A stretch of DNA of 64,000 nucleotides. Source: CAWBCI01 sp963787195. Lineage in GTDB: Bacteria; Bacteroidota; Bacteroidia; Bacteroidales; JAGOPY01. Both the position numbers and the translations under genes were made by a program. Location: positions 1 to 64,000 of the forward strand of contig CAWBCI010000074.1 of NCBI GenBank assembly GCA_963787195.1, read 5' to 3'. The notes under the pieces are model-generated. The model was not told where the DNA came from. It searched no databases and was given only the letters and a program-made list of their open reading frames with translations. Each line of letters opens with the position of its first letter. The stretch's first letter is position 1. Shown piece after piece: positions 9,451 through 19,302 of the stretch.

Positions 9451-10062
9451 TCAAAGATGTTCCCTCAGGCGCTTCATGATCTTTAGAGGGGTTTCGGTGA
9501 TAACCATATTGTATAACCAGCCGGGAATATTTCCCCCCGGATCGACAAAGCCTTCAAGAATAAGATAGATCTTGCCATTTTCTTCCGGCTCGATTACCCA
9601 CTTTTGCCAGTATTGCTTTATCCTCACCATATCAGGAGATTCGGGAACAACATTGGCTAAGGGAACTGAATACACAGTCCGGATTCCGGTTATTTTATCC
9701 GTGCTGATATGTGCTTCCACACAGAGATCCCGGTCGGTGAATGGCCAGGGGACATCATAAATGAGATAATACTGAATCAGACTGTCGGGTATGTATTTCA
9801 GGACTTTAATCTCCTGAATATCATCATCCCACCAGTCGAAATTCTTAACATTTCCGATAAGCTCATTGACTTTTTCCATGGTGGAATGAACCGTCATCTC
9901 TCCCCGGAATGATTTGAGGTTGCTGTTTTTCTCCGGACGCGTGAAAATCCGGATGCTGTCCTTTTCTTTGGCAAATATCCATGACTGAGCCCTCAATCCG
10001 CCTGCTATAAGCAGTCCGAAACAAAGTAAACCAATTTGAGAGAGATAATATTTTCTGATCAA
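9451..10062 (-). CDS. START-domain lipid-binding-like exported protein
   Basis: A 203-residue protein with a signal peptide (1-25, ending LRAQ) and a START/SRPBCC-type domain over the rest. Supporting features are the opening SWIFAKEKDSIRIFTRPE, the central FDWWDDDIQEIKVLKYIPD, and the WPFTDRDLC motif typical of START-like proteins near their middle, followed by a C-terminal helix (PLKIMKRLREHL). Such domains bind hydrophobic ligands in a helix-grip cavity; in bacteria the ligand is usually unknown. It is divergent from the response regulator at 10379. The exported location suggests a periplasmic lipid-handling role, which is inference. Confidence 0.85.
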   Translation of the reverse strand: MIRKYYLSQIGLLCFGLLIAGGLRAQSWIFAKEKDSIRIFTRPEKNSNLKSFRGEMTVHSTMEKVNELIGNVKNFDWWDDDIQEIKVLKYIPDSLIQYYLIYDVPWPFTDRDLCVEAHISTDKITGIRTVYSVPLANVVPESPDMVRIKQYWQKWVIEPEENGKIYLILEGFVDPGGNIPGWLYNMVITETPLKIMKRLREHL

Positions 10063-10378
10063 GAAGCTTGAAAGTTTTGTGCAAAATAAAGGCTTTCTTT
10101 TAATAATTCAGATGCTTTCGGATTAAAATCCTTTATTTTTCAATAATTCCATGCTCTTAAGCTGAATTTTATACTCTGCACTTAGCCTTGCCCATGCATT
10201 GCCCTGGGGTTCATACCAGTGATTATAGCTTTAATTATCTATTTGCTATTATAATAGCGGATTATATCGTAAATTTACATGCGTTTAAATGATTTTTTTT
10301 GTGATACTCCCCATCTGCTTAAAATTATTTACAATTTGTTATTATTATTTTTCAATATCAGTTTAAGATATTTGAGCC
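10063..10378. other. Divergent intergenic region
   Basis: AT-rich region between the START-protein gene and the response regulator. No RNA gene, repeat or coding sequence stands out. An in-frame TGA just before 10379 rules out an upstream start for the regulator. Confidence 0.5.
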
Positions 10379-11017
10379 TTGGAAAAAATAAAACCTTTTA
10401 GTTTAATCATTGTTGATGATCATACTCTTTTCAGGAAAGGAATTTCTATAGCACTCTCCGGTCTGAAAACGATAGATAAGATCTATGAAGCGGCTAATGG
10501 TTTGGAATTTATGCAATTACTTGAGAAAATACATCCTGATATAATTCTCATGGATATCAATATGCCCCTTATGGATGGCATAGAAGCGACCAAGGCTTCC
10601 CTTGAAAAATATCCTGATTTAAGAATCATTGCCCTGTCGATGATGGATGATAAGGAGCATTATCAAAAAATGATCAAAGCCGGGGTAAGAGGTTTCCTGT
10701 CGAAGGATGCTACCCTGGAGGATGTCATTAAAGCCATTGAGACAGTCGGGCAGGGAAATAATTATTTTTCGCCGGATCTGCTTTATGACCTGGTTGTGCA
10801 GTTAAACGAAAGTAAATCAAAGACGGATCTGTTGACTGAGCGTGAAATGGAAGTCCTCGCCCTGATCGCCACAGGCCTTTCGAACCAGGAAATAGCCGAA
10901 AATCTATTTCTGAGCAAAAGAACCATTGATAAACACCGCGAAAATATTCTCAGCAAAACCCAGGCAAGAAACACTGCTGACCTTATTATGTTCGCTATAA
11001 AGAACAAGCTTATATAG
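10379..11017 (+). CDS. NarL/LuxR-family response regulator
   Basis: A 212-residue two-component response regulator. The receiver (about 5-125) has the acidic pair in IVDDHTLF (13-14), the phospho-acceptor Asp59 in LMDINMP, and the conserved Lys109 in FLSKDA, so it should be phosphorylatable. A LuxR-type helix-turn-helix follows (about 146-206, LTEREMEVLALIATGLSNQE and LSKRTIDKHRENIL). The start is TTG: an in-frame stop lies two codons upstream and no ATG precedes the receiver. No kinase is adjacent; the PAS kinase at 13186 is the nearest candidate but has no matching receiver-type partner evidence. Two sigma factor genes lie downstream and might be targets. Confidence 0.93.
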   Translation: MEKIKPFSLIIVDDHTLFRKGISIALSGLKTIDKIYEAANGLEFMQLLEKIHPDIILMDINMPLMDGIEATKASLEKYPDLRIIALSMMDDKEHYQKMIKAGVRGFLSKDATLEDVIKAIETVGQGNNYFSPDLLYDLVVQLNESKSKTDLLTEREMEVLALIATGLSNQEIAENLFLSKRTIDKHRENILSKTQARNTADLIMFAIKNKLI

Positions 11018-11100
11018 ATTGATCCCACCTTGTATTTATTTCCATAATTTCTGCTTTCATCCTGAATATACGTCTTTGTACTTATGACCACTACGCTTTC

Positions 11101-11174
11101 ATGCCCCCGCATTTGTAACCTGTAAATTTAGGCTTAACTGCTGTTGATCAAGGCTGCAGTTCAATTTACATTTG
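11101..11174 (+). promoter_or_regulatory. Promoter and shared upstream element of sigma factor copy 1
   Basis: Contains ATGCCCCCGC at 11101, GTAAATTTAGGC at 11122, CTGTTG at 11141 and TACATTTG at 11167. All four lie at exactly the same distances from the start codon (105, 84, 65 and 39 bases) as their counterparts before the second sigma gene. TACATTTG fits the Bacteroidota -7 box TAnnTTTG and CTGTTG the -33 position. The two upstream blocks are then an activator or operator site. Confidence 0.65.
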
Positions 11175-11205
11175 GCAAACCATCCTTCATTTTAATCTCA
11201 ATAAC

Positions 11206-11790
11206 ATGGAAACTGCTACAAACTGCATGAATGCTGATATTTTGGATGGAATCAGGATACAGGATAATACTGTTATCCGTAAGATATACTCCGATAATTT
11301 CCCGATTATCAGAAATTTAGTCCTTTTAAAATCTGGCAGCATTGCTGATGCTGAAGATATATTCCAGGAAGCACTTGTCATCATTTATAATAAGGTAGCT
11401 AAGGATGAACTTATACTTAGCTGTTCATTTAAGACATATCTGTATGCAGTTTGTGACAGATTATGGAAGCAGCAGCTAAACAAAAAGGGCCGCGAGATCC
11501 CTATGCCTGATTATTATGAGGTGGAAGACAAAGATGATATTGACCTTGCAATTGTGGAGGAGAAAATGTACATGCTTTACCAGGTCCATTTTCTGGCCAT
11601 GAGTGATGAATGCCAAAAGGTCCTGCGTTTATATATTTCCAAAGTGCCCATGGATATGATAGCCAAGCTCATGGGATATAAAACTGAGGAATACGCCAAA
11701 GTGAAAAAATTTATGTGTAAAAAGAAGCTTAAAGAAGTTGTTCTTAGCGATCCAAGAAGTAAATTATTACTCGAAGATTATAAGAGATAA
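11206..11790 (+). CDS. Sigma-70 family RNA polymerase sigma factor, copy 1
   Basis: A 194-residue ECF-like sigma factor. Region 2 spans about 20-90 (ADAEDIFQEALVIIYNK, the core-binding and -10-melting helices) and region 4 about 130-185 (LSDECQ-type MSDECQKVLRLYISKVPMDM then IAKLMGYK, with a lysine-rich end KKFMCKKKLKE). By hand count it is about 74 percent identical, without gaps, to the gene at 12139, so the two arose by tandem duplication that included the promoter region. No anti-sigma gene is adjacent. Clustering with a response regulator and a kinase suggests a signalling cascade, but the signal is not evident. Confidence 0.88.
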   Translation: METATNCMNADILDGIRIQDNTVIRKIYSDNFPIIRNLVLLKSGSIADAEDIFQEALVIIYNKVAKDELILSCSFKTYLYAVCDRLWKQQLNKKGREIPMPDYYEVEDKDDIDLAIVEEKMYMLYQVHFLAMSDECQKVLRLYISKVPMDMIAKLMGYKTEEYAKVKKFMCKKKLKEVVLSDPRSKLLLEDYKR

Positions 11791-12033
11791 TGGATTGATA
11801 GGCTACAAAGTTTTTGTCGGATTTGCAATTTTATAGTCTAATAAGGATAATACTTTTTTTCCCCTCTGCAGGGCTTGCAAAATTATAAAATCAAACTGCC
11901 GAGCCTGAAATCTTATTGTATATCGACCTCAGAGTGTCCCTTTAAATAAGTACCACTGAGGGCTCAGAAATATTCCGGGATACCATCTTTGTCTGAGAAA
12001 TACGATGTTATACTTAGCCAGGCATACGAGTAT

Positions 12034-12107
12034 ATGCCCCCGCCTTAGTATCACGTAATTTTGGGCATAAGGCCTGTTGTTTGCAGGGAATTAAGAGAGT
12101 AGCTTTG
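12034..12107 (+). promoter_or_regulatory. Promoter and shared upstream element of sigma factor copy 2
   Basis: ATGCCCCCGC at 12034, GTAATTTTGGGC at 12055, CTGTTG at 12074 and TAGCTTTG at 12100, in register with the copy before the first sigma gene. Looser similarity reaches about 35 bases further upstream (ATACG...TACTTA...CCA). The rest of the 348-bp gap from 11791 shows nothing else. Confidence 0.65.
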
Positions 12108-12138
12108 CATATTAACCACACTCTTAATAACTAAAACA

Positions 12139-12723
12139 ATGGAAACCGCCACCTACTGCACGAATACTGACATTTTGAACGGAATCAGAGAACAAGATGA
12201 TCGTACAATCAGAAAGATATATACTGAAAATTTTCCTGCTATTAAGAACCTGGTCCTTATGGGTTCAGGCAGAGTTGCTGATGCTGAAGATATTTTTCAG
12301 GAAGCCCTCATCATTATTTATAATAAGATCATGAAAGATGAACTTATTCTGACTTGCGCATTTAAAACATATCTCTATGCAATATGTTATAAATTATGGA
12401 GACAGCAATATAGTAAGAAGGGACGTGAGGTCCGTCTTCCGGATTATTATGAATTGGAAGACCAGGACGATGCAAATCTTGCCCTGGTGGAGGATAAAAT
12501 GTATATGCTCTATCAGGTCCATTTTCTTCAGCTCAGTGATGAGTGCCAGCAGGTGCTTCGTTTATATATCTCTAAGGTGCCTATGGAAATGATAGCAAAA
12601 CTTATGGGATATAAAAGTGAGAAATATGCCAAAGTGAAAAAATATATATGCAAATTAAGGCTTAAAGAAAATGTATTAAATGATCCCAGGAGCAAGCAGA
12701 TACTCGAAGAGTACAAAAGATAA
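12139..12723 (+). CDS. Sigma-70 family RNA polymerase sigma factor, copy 2
   Basis: A 194-residue paralogue of the sigma factor at 11206, the same length with no gaps. Region 2 (ADAEDIFQEALIIIYNK) and region 4 (LSDECQQVLRLYISKVPMEM, IAKLMGYK) are preserved. Differences concentrate at the N-terminus (residues 6-35), in the linker (about 83-120) and in the basic tail. Conservation of the DNA-contacting parts and of the promoter elements suggests the two factors see similar promoters and perhaps regulate each other. Which signals they answer to is not visible. Confidence 0.88.
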   Translation: METATYCTNTDILNGIREQDDRTIRKIYTENFPAIKNLVLMGSGRVADAEDIFQEALIIIYNKIMKDELILTCAFKTYLYAICYKLWRQQYSKKGREVRLPDYYELEDQDDANLALVEDKMYMLYQVHFLQLSDECQQVLRLYISKVPMEMIAKLMGYKSEKYAKVKKYICKLRLKENVLNDPRSKQILEEYKR

Positions 12724-13185
12724 TCCATCCGAACTCATGGCATCTCTTTATTATTTGTTGGACGGCAATACTTAGAACTAATATTTGACCGTATTATCTT
12801 TTATTTCGGCTTGGCTTATCACGATTCCCTGTCTATTTAGAAAATCTGATTTTCCTTAAGATACTCCTATGCTCGCGGCGGGGTAATCATTTTTAACAGC
12901 AGTCAACATCAACTTTTTCATATTTATAAATGAATTATTATCAGTTTCAACTGTTTATTCATTAAATTTGATGATAATTTAATTTCCCTGATATTTCACT
13001 TCTTCTTACAAAGTCATATCTAAAATCAAAGAAAATAGATAATCAGGAGAATGTAAATTATCAAAATATTGCCATCGGCAATAGAAGCATAATTTCTCTC
13101 ATACCCATAGTAGAGCTTCGATGCTCTCATACCCATGTTAAGGCTAAAAGCTAAATAGGCCTCCAGCTCAAAATTTGATGGACTT
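12724..13185. other. Intergenic region before the kinase
   Basis: A 462-bp gap. At about 12852 it holds CCTTAAGATAC followed by GCTCGCGGCGGGG, a diverged copy of the hairpin repeat at 35759-35790. At 13096-13137 CTCTCATACCCAT occurs twice. No coding sequence is seen. The AT-rich stretch 12920-13060 probably contains the promoter. Confidence 0.5.
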
Positions 13186-15513
13186 ATGAATGACAATAAA
13201 CCTGATAAACAGAAGGATAAAGCTTTTTTATCCGAAGAGAATTATCTCATTAAAGAAATACAGCAAGTAGCCGAATTGGGCTATTATGTGACTGATTTCA
13301 AGTTGAAAAGGTGGCAAAGTTCATCTAAGCTTGACGAGATTTTCGGGATAGGGCCGGATTATATCCGCTCCATTGAAGGCTGGATCAATCTTGTCGACCC
13401 TTCTATGAAAGAAGAGATGGCCGAATACCTGGAGGAAATAATGGAGAAAAGTATCCCTTTTAATAAGGAGTACCGGATCATCAACCAGATCAACGGTCAG
13501 GTCAGATGGGTTTATGGGCGGGGCAAACTTGAATTTGATGAGAAAGGAAATGTTATTAAGATGCTGGGGACCATACAGGATATTACTGAACGCAAAAAAA
13601 ATGAATTTGATCTGGGAAGATTCAAGTTTTTTACTGATAATTCTGAACAGGCCCAGGGTTTGGCTGAGGAAAGCGGGAAGATAATTTATATTAACAGTGC
13701 AATGGAAAAGCTCCTGGGATATTCCAGGGAGGAAATTTATAAATTCAATGCAGAAGAACTGGATATCTTTTTACAGGACAAATCATTTAAGAAACTTGTA
13801 TACGAGGTTATTCAAGGAAATCAGCATCATATTGAAGAGAATATAGTAAGGAAAGACAAATCAGTTTTTCCAGCTGAAATTTTTATAAGCCTTCACCAGA
13901 TTGATGGTGTTATATACGGGTATTATACTCTTCAGGATATTACAAGCAGAAAACTTGCTGAAGAAGTGCAATTTAAATTGCAGGAGGAAATAAGCTCCCG
14001 GAATAAACGTATGGAACAACTTATCAATACAATACCTATCGGAATAATTCTGATTACTGAACAGGGGAAGTTATTGGGAGTCAATCCTCTTGGGAAAAAG
14101 CATATGATGATACTCACGGATAATTTTAAAACCAACAAAAAGATCTCCCATATCGGGAAGCTTCCTTTGGAGACAATATTAAATCATGGCAGATCTGAAA
14201 ACAATAAATGGCAAAGCCTGGTTTCCGGAAGCAGATCTTATGAGATATTGGCACATTTGGCCGGAGATTATATGGACGAAAGTTACTGGGCCATTGTGAT
14301 AAGGGATATTACAGAGGAACAGGAAATCCACCTGCGGCTTAAACAACAGGACAGGCTTGCAGTAGTGGGACAATTAGCTGCAGGGATTTCGCATGATTTC
14401 AATAACATTATGGCAGTGATCAAGCTCTATGCCCAGATTGGTATGCGCAAAAAAGGGATACCGCCGGATATGAAAGACGCCCTTGGAATTATACTTGACC
14501 AGGCAGGGGCCGCTAACCGTCTGACTGAACAGGTTATGGATTTTAGCAGGCGCCCTGTAATGGAACCGCGCCCACTGAATCTGGTGATATTCTTCAAGGA
14601 AGTGATCAAATTACTGCAGAGAACTATCCCCGAGAGTATCCGTATAAACTTCAACTATGGACTGGGGGATTTTATTATTAAAGCCGACCCTACCGCTATG
14701 CAGCAAATAGTAATGAACCTGGCTCTTAATGCACGGAATGCCATGCCTGAAGGAGGCCTGCTCGATTTCAATCTTTCTGTTACGGATGAAGGCAGGGAAA
14801 TTAGATGTTTATTTTGCCGTAAGTTGATCAAAGGCTCCTGGATCATGCTTAAAATTGAAGATAACGGGATTGGTATACCACCCAAGATCTTCCCTCATAT
14901 TTTTGAGCCATTTTTTACAACCGGTGAAACAAGTATATCAACCGGCTTGGGACTTTCCCAGGTGCTGGGGATAGTCAAGCATCATAAAGGGCACATCGAT
15001 GTGGAAACTTCACCGGGAAAAGGCACCACTTTCATGATATATCTGCCTATATATAAAAATGAACAAGCGGAAGCAGAACTTCAAGTTTCAGAACAGCCTG
15101 TGATGGGAAATAATGAAAAAATACTTGTGGTAGTCAAAAATGATATCCTTCGTAAAGCCCTAATAGCTAACCTTAATTCCTTAGAATACAGGACTATCGA
15201 GGCCCGGAGTGGAAATGAAGCGCTCAGGATCATTCATCATTCTTTTTTACTTGGAGATAATGATTCCGACAGCAAAATTTCGCTGGTTCTATGTGATGAA
15301 ATTCTTTCCGGGTTGAAGGGTAAAGATTTGTTTGCAGAGATCAAACAACAATATCCAAAATTACCTCTTATCCTGATCGGAGAAAAAGCAGTTATTGATA
15401 ATCTCGAATCATTAAAAAACTCAGGATTGGATGGCTGGCTTCCCAGTCCGGATAATCTGGTTAACCTGCCTGATATCATTCAGGTAGTCCTTAAAAAGAA
15501 TAGGGACAATTGA
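13186..15513 (+). CDS. PAS-domain histidine kinase with degenerate receiver
   Basis: A 775-residue soluble sensor kinase (no membrane helix). It has a PAS/PAC unit at about 25-145 (ending IKMLGTIQDITERKK), a second at about 145-265 and a third at about 275-385. The HisKA dimerisation domain carries GISHDFNN with phospho-acceptor His403. The ATPase domain has the N box (MNLALNARNAMP), G1 box (IEDNGIGIP), F box (IFEPFFTT) and G2 box (STGLGLSQV). The C-terminal receiver-like domain (about 645-770) keeps an Asp in LVLCDEILSGL but lacks the acidic pair (VVVKND) and the conserved Lys (LPSP), so phosphotransfer there is doubtful. It resembles hybrid kinases of the NtrB-like PAS class. It may act on the regulator at 10379, which is inference. 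Confidence 0.9.
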   Translation: MNDNKPDKQKDKAFLSEENYLIKEIQQVAELGYYVTDFKLKRWQSSSKLDEIFGIGPDYIRSIEGWINLVDPSMKEEMAEYLEEIMEKSIPFNKEYRIINQINGQVRWVYGRGKLEFDEKGNVIKMLGTIQDITERKKNEFDLGRFKFFTDNSEQAQGLAEESGKIIYINSAMEKLLGYSREEIYKFNAEELDIFLQDKSFKKLVYEVIQGNQHHIEENIVRKDKSVFPAEIFISLHQIDGVIYGYYTLQDITSRKLAEEVQFKLQEEISSRNKRMEQLINTIPIGIILITEQGKLLGVNPLGKKHMMILTDNFKTNKKISHIGKLPLETILNHGRSENNKWQSLVSGSRSYEILAHLAGDYMDESYWAIVIRDITEEQEIHLRLKQQDRLAVVGQLAAGISHDFNNIMAVIKLYAQIGMRKKGIPPDMKDALGIILDQAGAANRLTEQVMDFSRRPVMEPRPLNLVIFFKEVIKLLQRTIPESIRINFNYGLGDFIIKADPTAMQQIVMNLALNARNAMPEGGLLDFNLSVTDEGREIRCLFCRKLIKGSWIMLKIEDNGIGIPPKIFPHIFEPFFTTGETSISTGLGLSQVLGIVKHHKGHIDVETSPGKGTTFMIYLPIYKNEQAEAELQVSEQPVMGNNEKILVVVKNDILRKALIANLNSLEYRTIEARSGNEALRIIHHSFLLGDNDSDSKISLVLCDEILSGLKGKDLFAEIKQQYPKLPLILIGEKAVIDNLESLKNSGLDGWLPSPDNLVNLPDIIQVVLKKNRDN

Positions 15514-15762
15514 TCATGTGTATTTGATAAGCCACTGCTTACAAAATTCATAGCCTTAATTTTCTTCATCAGAGTTATTCAATACTGTCTTTAACAATCT
15601 TTAAGTCTATCTCCGGGATTTGCTTCCCTTCTGTTATAATCATTTTTTAACTTTGTGTTTAATAAAAAGAAGCCTGTATGGCTATGAATTAGAAATTCAG
15701 CAGGGATCTCTTCTTTCCGCCATATAAAAATACTTCTTCATTTATTTTTAGTAAAATTTAAA

Positions 15763-17172
15763 ATGAAAAAAATGAGCCGGAATCTCACTTTAAGTTTGTA
15801 TGTAATAATTATTTTAGGGGCGGCTGTAAGCTGTTCAAGTCCCGGGCTAAAAATTTCCCCCGATGAAGCCGTAAAAATCGGAACGGATGCTTATATCTAT
15901 GGTTATCCTCTGGTTACTAACGAGATAAACAGGAGAATTTATACCAATGTCAAATCCCCTCAGGGCATGTATGCCCCTATGGGACAATTTGCCCATATGA
16001 ATCATTTACCGACCCCGGCAGATAATGGAATTATGGCACCCGATGACAATAGCCTTTATTCAGGCGCCTGGCTTGACCTGTCTGAAGAACCCTATGTACT
16101 GGATCTTCCGGATGCGGGTGGACGTTATTATTTAATGATTATTCAGGATGCCTGGTCAAATATTATAGCAGTTCCCGGCAGTCGCACTAACAGGGGTGCA
16201 GCAAGGCAATTTGTAATAAGCGGACCAGGCTGGAATGGAAGCCTGCCTGCGGGAACAGAAGAAATCAAATCCCCTACAGATCTTGTGATGATCAGCGCAA
16301 AGATTTACTGTGACGGATCGACGGAAGATATTCAACAAGCCGGTAAACTGCAGGAAAAATACAAATTGATTCCATTAAATTCTTTTGGGAAGGACTATAT
16401 CCCACCTTCCGGAATGATTGATCCATCTGTGAAAATGAATTCTTTTGCCCGTGAGCAGGTTTACACTATGAAGATAGATGCTTACTTTAACCTGCTGGCT
16501 GAACTGATGAAAGACAATCCTCCCGCTGCTGCAGATAAGACTATCCTCAGCCAAATGGCCAGGATTGGACTGGTCCCGGGACAGCCTTTTAATCTTAGCC
16601 AGCTTGATACAGCCGCAGCAAGGGCTCTTTCAAAGATTCCCCTGACAGCAACCCGGAATATACTTTCTTCCGTTGGGCAATTGGGCAAAAGTGAAAACGG
16701 ATGGCTATTTATCCCCGTCAGGGGCAATTATAATACTAATTATTTGCTGCGGGCTTTAGTCACTGAAACCGGCCTGGGAACCTATTTCCCCCAGGACCTG
16801 ATTTTCCCTATCGGGAAATTGGATTCCGACAAGAATCCATTAATCGGAAAGGAAAAATATGTGCTGCATTTCAGTAAGGAAGATATTCCCCCCGTCAAAG
16901 CTTTCTGGTCCCTGACCATGTACGATCCGAAATTATCTTTTGTGCCCAATGAACAGGAGCAGTATTCCATCTGCTCCCTTTCAAAACTTAACTATAATAA
17001 GGATGGTTCACTGGATATTTTTATACAAAAAGAATCTCCCGGAAAGGGGAAAGATTCAAACTGGCTTCCCGCCCCGGAAGGAAGGTTCTTCCTGATGATG
17101 CGTTTGTACTGGCCGGATAAAGAAATAATTAATGGTAGCTGGAAAATTCCCGCAATAAAAAAATCCACCTGA
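15763..17172 (+). CDS. DUF1254/DUF1214 domain lipoprotein
   Basis: A 469-residue lipoprotein with signal peptide 1-23 and lipobox AVSC (Cys24). An N-terminal DUF1254 domain (about 35-170) shows the family features AYIYGYPLV, PDDNSLYSGAWLDLSEEP and RYYLMIIQDAWSN. A C-terminal DUF1214 domain (about 340-465) has KYVLHFSKEDIPPVKAFWSL and ends in the usual MMRLYWP motif. Both domains are widespread and of unknown biochemical role. The gene stands alone between two gaps of about 250-280 bp. Sequence and length look normal. Confidence 0.93.
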   Translation: MKKMSRNLTLSLYVIIILGAAVSCSSPGLKISPDEAVKIGTDAYIYGYPLVTNEINRRIYTNVKSPQGMYAPMGQFAHMNHLPTPADNGIMAPDDNSLYSGAWLDLSEEPYVLDLPDAGGRYYLMIIQDAWSNIIAVPGSRTNRGAARQFVISGPGWNGSLPAGTEEIKSPTDLVMISAKIYCDGSTEDIQQAGKLQEKYKLIPLNSFGKDYIPPSGMIDPSVKMNSFAREQVYTMKIDAYFNLLAELMKDNPPAAADKTILSQMARIGLVPGQPFNLSQLDTAAARALSKIPLTATRNILSSVGQLGKSENGWLFIPVRGNYNTNYLLRALVTETGLGTYFPQDLIFPIGKLDSDKNPLIGKEKYVLHFSKEDIPPVKAFWSLTMYDPKLSFVPNEQEQYSICSLSKLNYNKDGSLDIFIQKESPGKGKDSNWLPAPEGRFFLMMRLYWPDKEIINGSWKIPAIKKST

Positions 17173-17451
17173 TTTCATGCCTGACTATAAAGGGCTATAC
17201 CTGAATTAATAAGAAAGCATTATTTTATTCCAAAAGAATTTGCTCAAGGGTAAATGTAAGAGCCGGGCAAACTAAATCACAGAGAAAGATACCAGAGCGG
17301 TCAATCGATAATTGCTGATCAATTTTAGCTCGAAATTTTTTAATACTTTAGATTCATGAATAAGCAGGAGCTGATTTTGAACAATTAATATGATAGACGG
17401 CTTAATTTCAGGAAGAAAGACAAATTTTTTAATTCACTAAATTTTTACGAA

Positions 17452-19239
17452 ATGAAAATCCATGGAAAAGTTTACCTCATTATTATTCTGACAGCACTAT
17501 TTCCACCCCTAATGAATGCTCAATGGACGGGTGATCCCACAGAGAATACCGTAATAAGTGATATCAATGGAACGCAGATTATGCCAATGATATTCAACGG
17601 TTATTTTAGCGACACATATATTTCATGGTATTCAAATACAAATGACCTGGAATATGATGTTTATTTGCAGCGTCTCGATTCTGACGGTTATAAGCTTTGG
17701 GATGAAAACGGATTGCTGATAAGTTCCCATCCGACCCTTAGCTCGGTCACAAAATACGGACTGGCAACAGACCCCGACGGCTATGCAATTCTGGCTTTGC
17801 AGGATCAAAGGACCGGCAGCAGTAATGTATTTGCATACAAAATTTCCCAGGATGGAAATTTTATCTGGGGAAATGATGGCGTTCAGATAACAAATACAAC
17901 AGATTTCAATGCATGGCCCCAGGTGATTATCGCTCCGGGTAATGAATATGTATTTATTTATGGAATTGAGCCTACAGATCAAAGTACACCAAGCAGCATC
18001 GGACTGCAAAAATTGACCAAAAACGGGGATCCTTTATGGGGTGACGGAGTATTCCTGGAAAGCACGGATTATTTGATGTTACCTCAAGTGCTTGTGAGCG
18101 AAGACCATAGCATAATAGTGTCCTGGTTAAGTGTCGATGACCCCCATGATCCCGGTGCTGAACATTATCTGCATGTTTATTGTCAGAAGTTGAGCCAGGA
18201 CGGCCAGCCGATGTGGCAAGCTCCGGTGAGGGTTGATGCCGGTGATATCATGCTTTTCAACTCGCTCTCTACCTTGCCTTTACTCACGAATGACGGTGCT
18301 GACGGAGCTTATATAAGCTGGCAGTCGTTTTATAATGCTGAGCCGACCATCCTGGTAAACAGGATCGATTCAAGCGGACACCTGCTTTGGTCTCCGGATG
18401 GAGTCAGGGTATCGACAAAAGCAGGAAGTCAGCAGATGGAACCTTCCGTGACTTATAAGCCGGAAGCAGATCGCTTTTTCGTTTTCTGGAGAGATTATAA
18501 ATATGATCCGGTTGGATTGACGGATTGCTGGGGCGTTTCAGGTCAGATGTTTTCTCCTTCGGGTCAGAGATTATGGAGCGACACGGCAGAGATGGTGGTC
18601 CCCTATATGTGCTCTGAGGATTCTACTTATCTTGATGTTACTGTGAAGAATGCAGGGCTATCCAAGATATGTGTTTTTTATGAAAAAGAATATTTCAACA
18701 CCAATGGTTCAGATACAATATACTCTGCCGATTATTATGCCAGTCTTTTGAAACCTGACGGGAGTTTTTCCTGGCCACAGCAAATAATTACATTTGCCAA
18801 TTCCAATAGCGATAAAGGCAGTTTGGCTGTGAATGAACTTATGAACGACCAATGGATAACAGTATGGGCGGATAACCGTCAGGACCCAGGCAATCCTGCA
18901 AATACAGGTATCTATGCGCAAAATGTTTACCTGGACGGAAGTATGGGAATGGTTTCGGTTCCGGAGAATACAGCTACCGGAGAAATGGGACTTAGCTGCT
19001 ATCCGAATCCTGGTCAGGATTTTACTAATGTCGGATATGAACTTAAATCAAGTGCATCTGTAAGTTTGAAACTGACTGATTTGCAAGGCAGGTTGGTTAA
19101 AGATATTGCACTGGGTGAACAAGCTTCCGGTGCCCATAAGTACATTCTGCCGATTGGGGATCTTCCCTCAGGCATCTATTTCCTGGAATTAAACACGGGA
19201 AAGGAATCTGAATATGTAAAGGTTTTAAAGAGTAAGTAA
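17452..19239 (+). CDS. Secreted protein with T9SS type A sorting domain
   Basis: A 595-residue exported protein. The signal peptide covers 1-23 (ending MNAQ). The body consists of repeated beta-strand blades with Asp/Trp patterns such as DGYKLWDENGLLIS, DGNFIWGNDGVQIT and NGDPLWGDGVFL, one about every 50-60 residues, which suggests a beta-propeller. The C-terminal 80 residues are a T9SS sorting domain (CYPNPGQDFTNVGY, then LTDLQGRLVKD and GIYFLELNTG). It should be secreted and bound to or released from the surface. No catalytic signature was recognised. It is probably monocistronic. Confidence 0.88.
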   Translation: MKIHGKVYLIIILTALFPPLMNAQWTGDPTENTVISDINGTQIMPMIFNGYFSDTYISWYSNTNDLEYDVYLQRLDSDGYKLWDENGLLISSHPTLSSVTKYGLATDPDGYAILALQDQRTGSSNVFAYKISQDGNFIWGNDGVQITNTTDFNAWPQVIIAPGNEYVFIYGIEPTDQSTPSSIGLQKLTKNGDPLWGDGVFLESTDYLMLPQVLVSEDHSIIVSWLSVDDPHDPGAEHYLHVYCQKLSQDGQPMWQAPVRVDAGDIMLFNSLSTLPLLTNDGADGAYISWQSFYNAEPTILVNRIDSSGHLLWSPDGVRVSTKAGSQQMEPSVTYKPEADRFFVFWRDYKYDPVGLTDCWGVSGQMFSPSGQRLWSDTAEMVVPYMCSEDSTYLDVTVKNAGLSKICVFYEKEYFNTNGSDTIYSADYYASLLKPDGSFSWPQQIITFANSNSDKGSLAVNELMNDQWITVWADNRQDPGNPANTGIYAQNVYLDGSMGMVSVPENTATGEMGLSCYPNPGQDFTNVGYELKSSASVSLKLTDLQGRLVKDIALGEQASGAHKYILPIGDLPSGIYFLELNTGKESEYVKVLKSK

Positions 19240-19302
19240 GAGTACTTTAAGGATTTAGACTCTGATATTTTATCATGGTCTGATTATCAATGAGTATATT
19301 GT

